A stretch of 64,000 nucleotides of DNA from positions 1 through 64,000 of the forward strand of contig NZ_AXWO01000016.1 in NCBI RefSeq assembly GCF_000482705.1, written 5' to 3'. The notes beneath the pieces are model-generated. The model did no database searches. It was not told the origin of the DNA and was given only the letters and a program-made list of their open reading frames with translations. Both the position numbers and the translations under genes were made by a program. This stretch comes from Glycomyces arizonensis DSM 44726. Lineage in GTDB: Bacteria; Actinomycetota; Actinomycetes; Mycobacteriales; Micromonosporaceae. Every line of letters starts with the position of its first letter. Position 1 is the stretch's first letter. Positions 62,075 to 64,000 of this stretch are shown in pieces.

Positions 62075-63349
62075 TCAGCGCAGATGCGAAGGCGGGTACG
62101 GCGAATCCTCCTCGTCCCACGCCTCCTCTGAAGTCCGCGGCTCCGGCAGCGGCCGCTTCGACGCCTTCGGCGCCTTCGGCTTCGGCGGCTCGCGCCTGGC
62201 CACGGCCGCGGCCAGCCACGTCGTGATCGGCACGGCCGCGATGAGCCCCAGCGTGCCGACCACCGAGCGGGCGATCTCGGTGGCGATCGTCTGGCTGGTC
62301 AGCACCTGGCCCAGTGGGCGGTCGGCCGCGGCGATGAGCACCAGGAGCGGCAGCGACGCGCCCGCGTACGCCAGCACGAGCGTGTTGATCACCGACGTCA
62401 GGTGGTCGCGCCCGACCCGCATGCCCGAGCGGAACAGGCGCGAGCGTCCCCACTTCGGGTTCGCCTTGGCCACCTCGTCCACCGTGGCCGCCTGCGAGAC
62501 GGTGACGTCGTCGATGACGCCGAGCGCGCCGATGAGGATGCCCGCCAACAGCAGCCCCGACATGTCGATCGGGTACTGCATCGCCAGCGACGCGGTCTCC
62601 TCGTCGAGCACGCCGTTGAGGTGCGCCAGGTGGACCGCGCCTCCGGCGAGCGCGCCGGTGAGCACGAGCGAGGCGAGCGTCCCGAGCACCGCCACCGTGC
62701 TGGTCCGGTTCCACCCGTGCGAGACGTACAGCGAGACCAGCATGATCGCCGCCGCTCCGATGACGGCCACCGGCATCGGCGAGCGGCCGTCCAGGATCGC
62801 CGGGACGATGAACAGCAGCACCACCGCGAACGTCATGCCGAGGCTCACCAGCGACCGCAGGCCCTTCCAGCGTCCGAATGCGACCACCGCGAACGCGAAG
62901 GCGATCACCAGTGCCCACAGCGCGCTGGAGCGCTCGTGGTCGATGATGTGGTACCGCTGCTCGCTCACCGAGTCCGGCGTGTAGATCAGGACGACGTCCT
63001 GTCCGGCCTCGACCTCGACGGCGCCCGGTCCGGCGGGGATGTCGACCAGCGCCTCGGTGCCCGCGTCGGGCCCCGATCGGAGGCGCACCAGGACGTCGCC
63101 GCAGCGGTCGGCCTGGAGCTGCTCGGACAGCGGGGCCTGCGCCGGGTCGCATTCGGTCTCGTGGACGGAGATGACGTGCCCCTCGACCTCGGTGCCGAAG
63201 CCCTGGTCCTCGGCCTCCCCGGCGCCGGAGGGCCACAGCAGGACGAGGCCGAGGACGGTGGCGAGCGCGGCCGGGACCAGGACCCACAGGGCCGCTCTGG
63301 GCACGGCGTCAGTCGGTGCGAGATGCTCTCGAGTCACCCGTGAGAGCAT
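62075..63349 (-). CDS. YibE/F-family membrane protein
   Basis: 424 aa. One TM at residues 17-40, an extracytoplasmic domain (residues 45-130, with Cys at ETECDPA and DRCGDV) and then the YibE/F membrane block: VVAFGRWKGLRSLVSLGMTFAVVLLFIVPAILDGRSPMPVAVIGAAAIMLVSLYVSHGWN, GVIDDVTVSQAATVDEVAKANP, LINTLVLAYAGASLPLLVL. Family function unknown; some members are near ECF transporters. ATG at 63349. The C-terminal tail is Lys/Pro/Glu-rich (PPKPKAPKASK). Monocistronic, tail to tail with lysR. Confidence 0.88.
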   Translation of the reverse strand: MLSRVTREHLAPTDAVPRAALWVLVPAALATVLGLVLLWPSGAGEAEDQGFGTEVEGHVISVHETECDPAQAPLSEQLQADRCGDVLVRLRSGPDAGTEALVDIPAGPGAVEVEAGQDVVLIYTPDSVSEQRYHIIDHERSSALWALVIAFAFAVVAFGRWKGLRSLVSLGMTFAVVLLFIVPAILDGRSPMPVAVIGAAAIMLVSLYVSHGWNRTSTVAVLGTLASLVLTGALAGGAVHLAHLNGVLDEETASLAMQYPIDMSGLLLAGILIGALGVIDDVTVSQAATVDEVAKANPKWGRSRLFRSGMRVGRDHLTSVINTLVLAYAGASLPLLVLIAAADRPLGQVLTSQTIATEIARSVVGTLGLIAAVPITTWLAAAVARREPPKPKAPKASKRPLPEPRTSEEAWDEEDSPYPPSHLR

Positions 63350-63446
63350 ACGGGCCGCCCGGGGGGTTTCCCGGGCACCGACCCGCCGCCGCAGGTGGCA
63401 TCGGCACCCATGCCACCTGCGGTCACGTGCTGTAGCGCTCTAGTCG

Positions 63447-64000
63447 CTAAGCGTCGACGTGGTTCATCCAGCGCACCGCCGAGTAGTTTCGCCACAGTTG
63501 CAGCAGTGCCGGGTCGCCGCTCACCGTGAGGTCGTCGAAGGGAAGCCGGTTCCACAGCGCCAGGTACAGCAGCTCGACCGGGCCCTCGATGGTGCAATGA
63601 GGCGATTCGACCTCGTTGAACGTCACCAGGGGACCCATGTCGGTCGGATGGATGTACCAGTCGCCGTGTCCGGGGGGCAGATCGGTCGCGTGGACGTGGA
63701 GCACCGACGGGTGCAGGGCCCGCACCCGGCTCGACGCCCGCCCGTGGAAGCCCAGCAGCAGCTCGTCGATGCCGTCGGCCGCGAAGTCCCGGTTGACCGG
63801 GGAGATCTCGTCTCCCCTGGCCTGCTCGGCGTCCACGCGGTGGATGGTCGTCTCGTGGGCTTGGCGCCGCACCCAGAACCGCCGCGAGGACTCCGATGGG
63901 AACACCTGCCAGCACTGGAGGTCGTCAGGGGCGGCCTCCAGCGTCCGGGCGAGTTCGCCGACCCCCAGACGGACCCAGTCGACCAGCAGCTCGTCGTGCG
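63447..64000 (-). CDS. Maleylpyruvate isomerase-family mycothiol-dependent enzyme, N-terminus outside window
   Basis: 184 codons visible, no start codon inside the window; the frame is open across the right edge. VDWVRLGVGELARTLEAAPDDLQCW, FWVRRQAHETTIHRVDAEQARG (conserved His of the DinB-like MDMPI_N fold) and a C-terminal MDMPI_C-like half (HATDLPPGHGDWYIHPTDMGPL, VELLYLALWNRLPFDDLTVSGDPALLQLWR). Such proteins use mycothiol as cofactor or detoxify electrophiles, consistent with an actinobacterial host. Stop at 63447. Specific reaction unknown. Confidence 0.86.
   Translation of the reverse strand, partial: HDELLVDWVRLGVGELARTLEAAPDDLQCWQVFPSESSRRFWVRRQAHETTIHRVDAEQARGDEISPVNRDFAADGIDELLLGFHGRASSRVRALHPSVLHVHATDLPPGHGDWYIHPTDMGPLVTFNEVESPHCTIEGPVELLYLALWNRLPFDDLTVSGDPALLQLWRNYSAVRWMNHVDA

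Overview
The window is very GC-rich and densely coded, with GTG/TTG starts, an IdeR/DmdR-type iron box, a desferrioxamine-type siderophore operon, mycothiol-linked enzymes (a maleylpyruvate isomerase-family protein), type VII secretion-like substrates and many TetR/XRE/MocR/LysR/SARP-like regulators. This points to a free-living filamentous or soil Actinomycetota chromosome. Glycomyces- or Micromonospora-like is my guess; no 16S or other taxonomic marker is present.

1-8.7 kb: an IS982-type transposase cut by the left edge, then small regulator/enzyme pairs: an ArsR-SRPBCC fusion with a perfect palindrome upstream, a PNPOx-fold protein divergent from a MocR-type regulator, an MFS exporter, glutamate dehydrogenase, a DUF2249-cupin protein divergent from a Cys-containing HTH regulator with a membrane protein, and an SDR. 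8.7-14.0 kb: a translationally coupled four-gene hydroxamate siderophore operon (desABCD) under an iron box. 14-19.8 kb: sulfotransferase, DUF885 peptidase-like protein, an HNH homing-type endonuclease that runs into the DUF885 gene, a DUF4190 protein and class II fumarase.

19.9-31.2 kb: two large STAND (NB-ARC plus TPR) regulators bracket a divergent locus of WXG100/PPE-like, acidic and Gly-rich proteins plus a YbaB-like protein. It looks like a type VII secretion substrate island without its own core machinery. A VOC-fold protein lies inside the right boundary.

31.2-39.9 kb: a Tat-exported GH26 beta-mannanase, an AAA ATPase/DUF234 protein bracketed by near-identical 63-bp repeats next to a CRISPR-repeat-like remnant, a frame-broken gene, tRNA-Asn, a YtxH-like protein and a GH3 beta-glucosidase divergent from its likely TetR repressor. 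The mannanase and beta-glucosidase suggest extracellular plus cytoplasmic plant-polysaccharide breakdown. 39.8-45.7 kb: an RlmA-type rRNA methyltransferase coupled to the TetR gene, glutaminyl cyclase lipoprotein, PfkB sugar kinase, WrbA and two multi-pass membrane proteins.

46-51.6 kb: a complete branched-chain amino-acid ABC transporter. livK is on +. The livH-livM-livG-livF operon is on -, converging on a shared terminator. 51.9-53.5 kb: tRNA-Met followed directly by an IS605-type TnpB gene and a 35-bp tandem repeat. 53.5-64 kb: ordinary chromosomal genes, many as divergent regulator/enzyme pairs with visible palindromes: SDR/XRE, MFS, quinone oxidoreductase, HxlR, carbonic anhydrase, pterin dehydratase, DUF1707, aminotransferase/LysR, YibE/F, and a mycothiol-dependent enzyme cut by the right edge.
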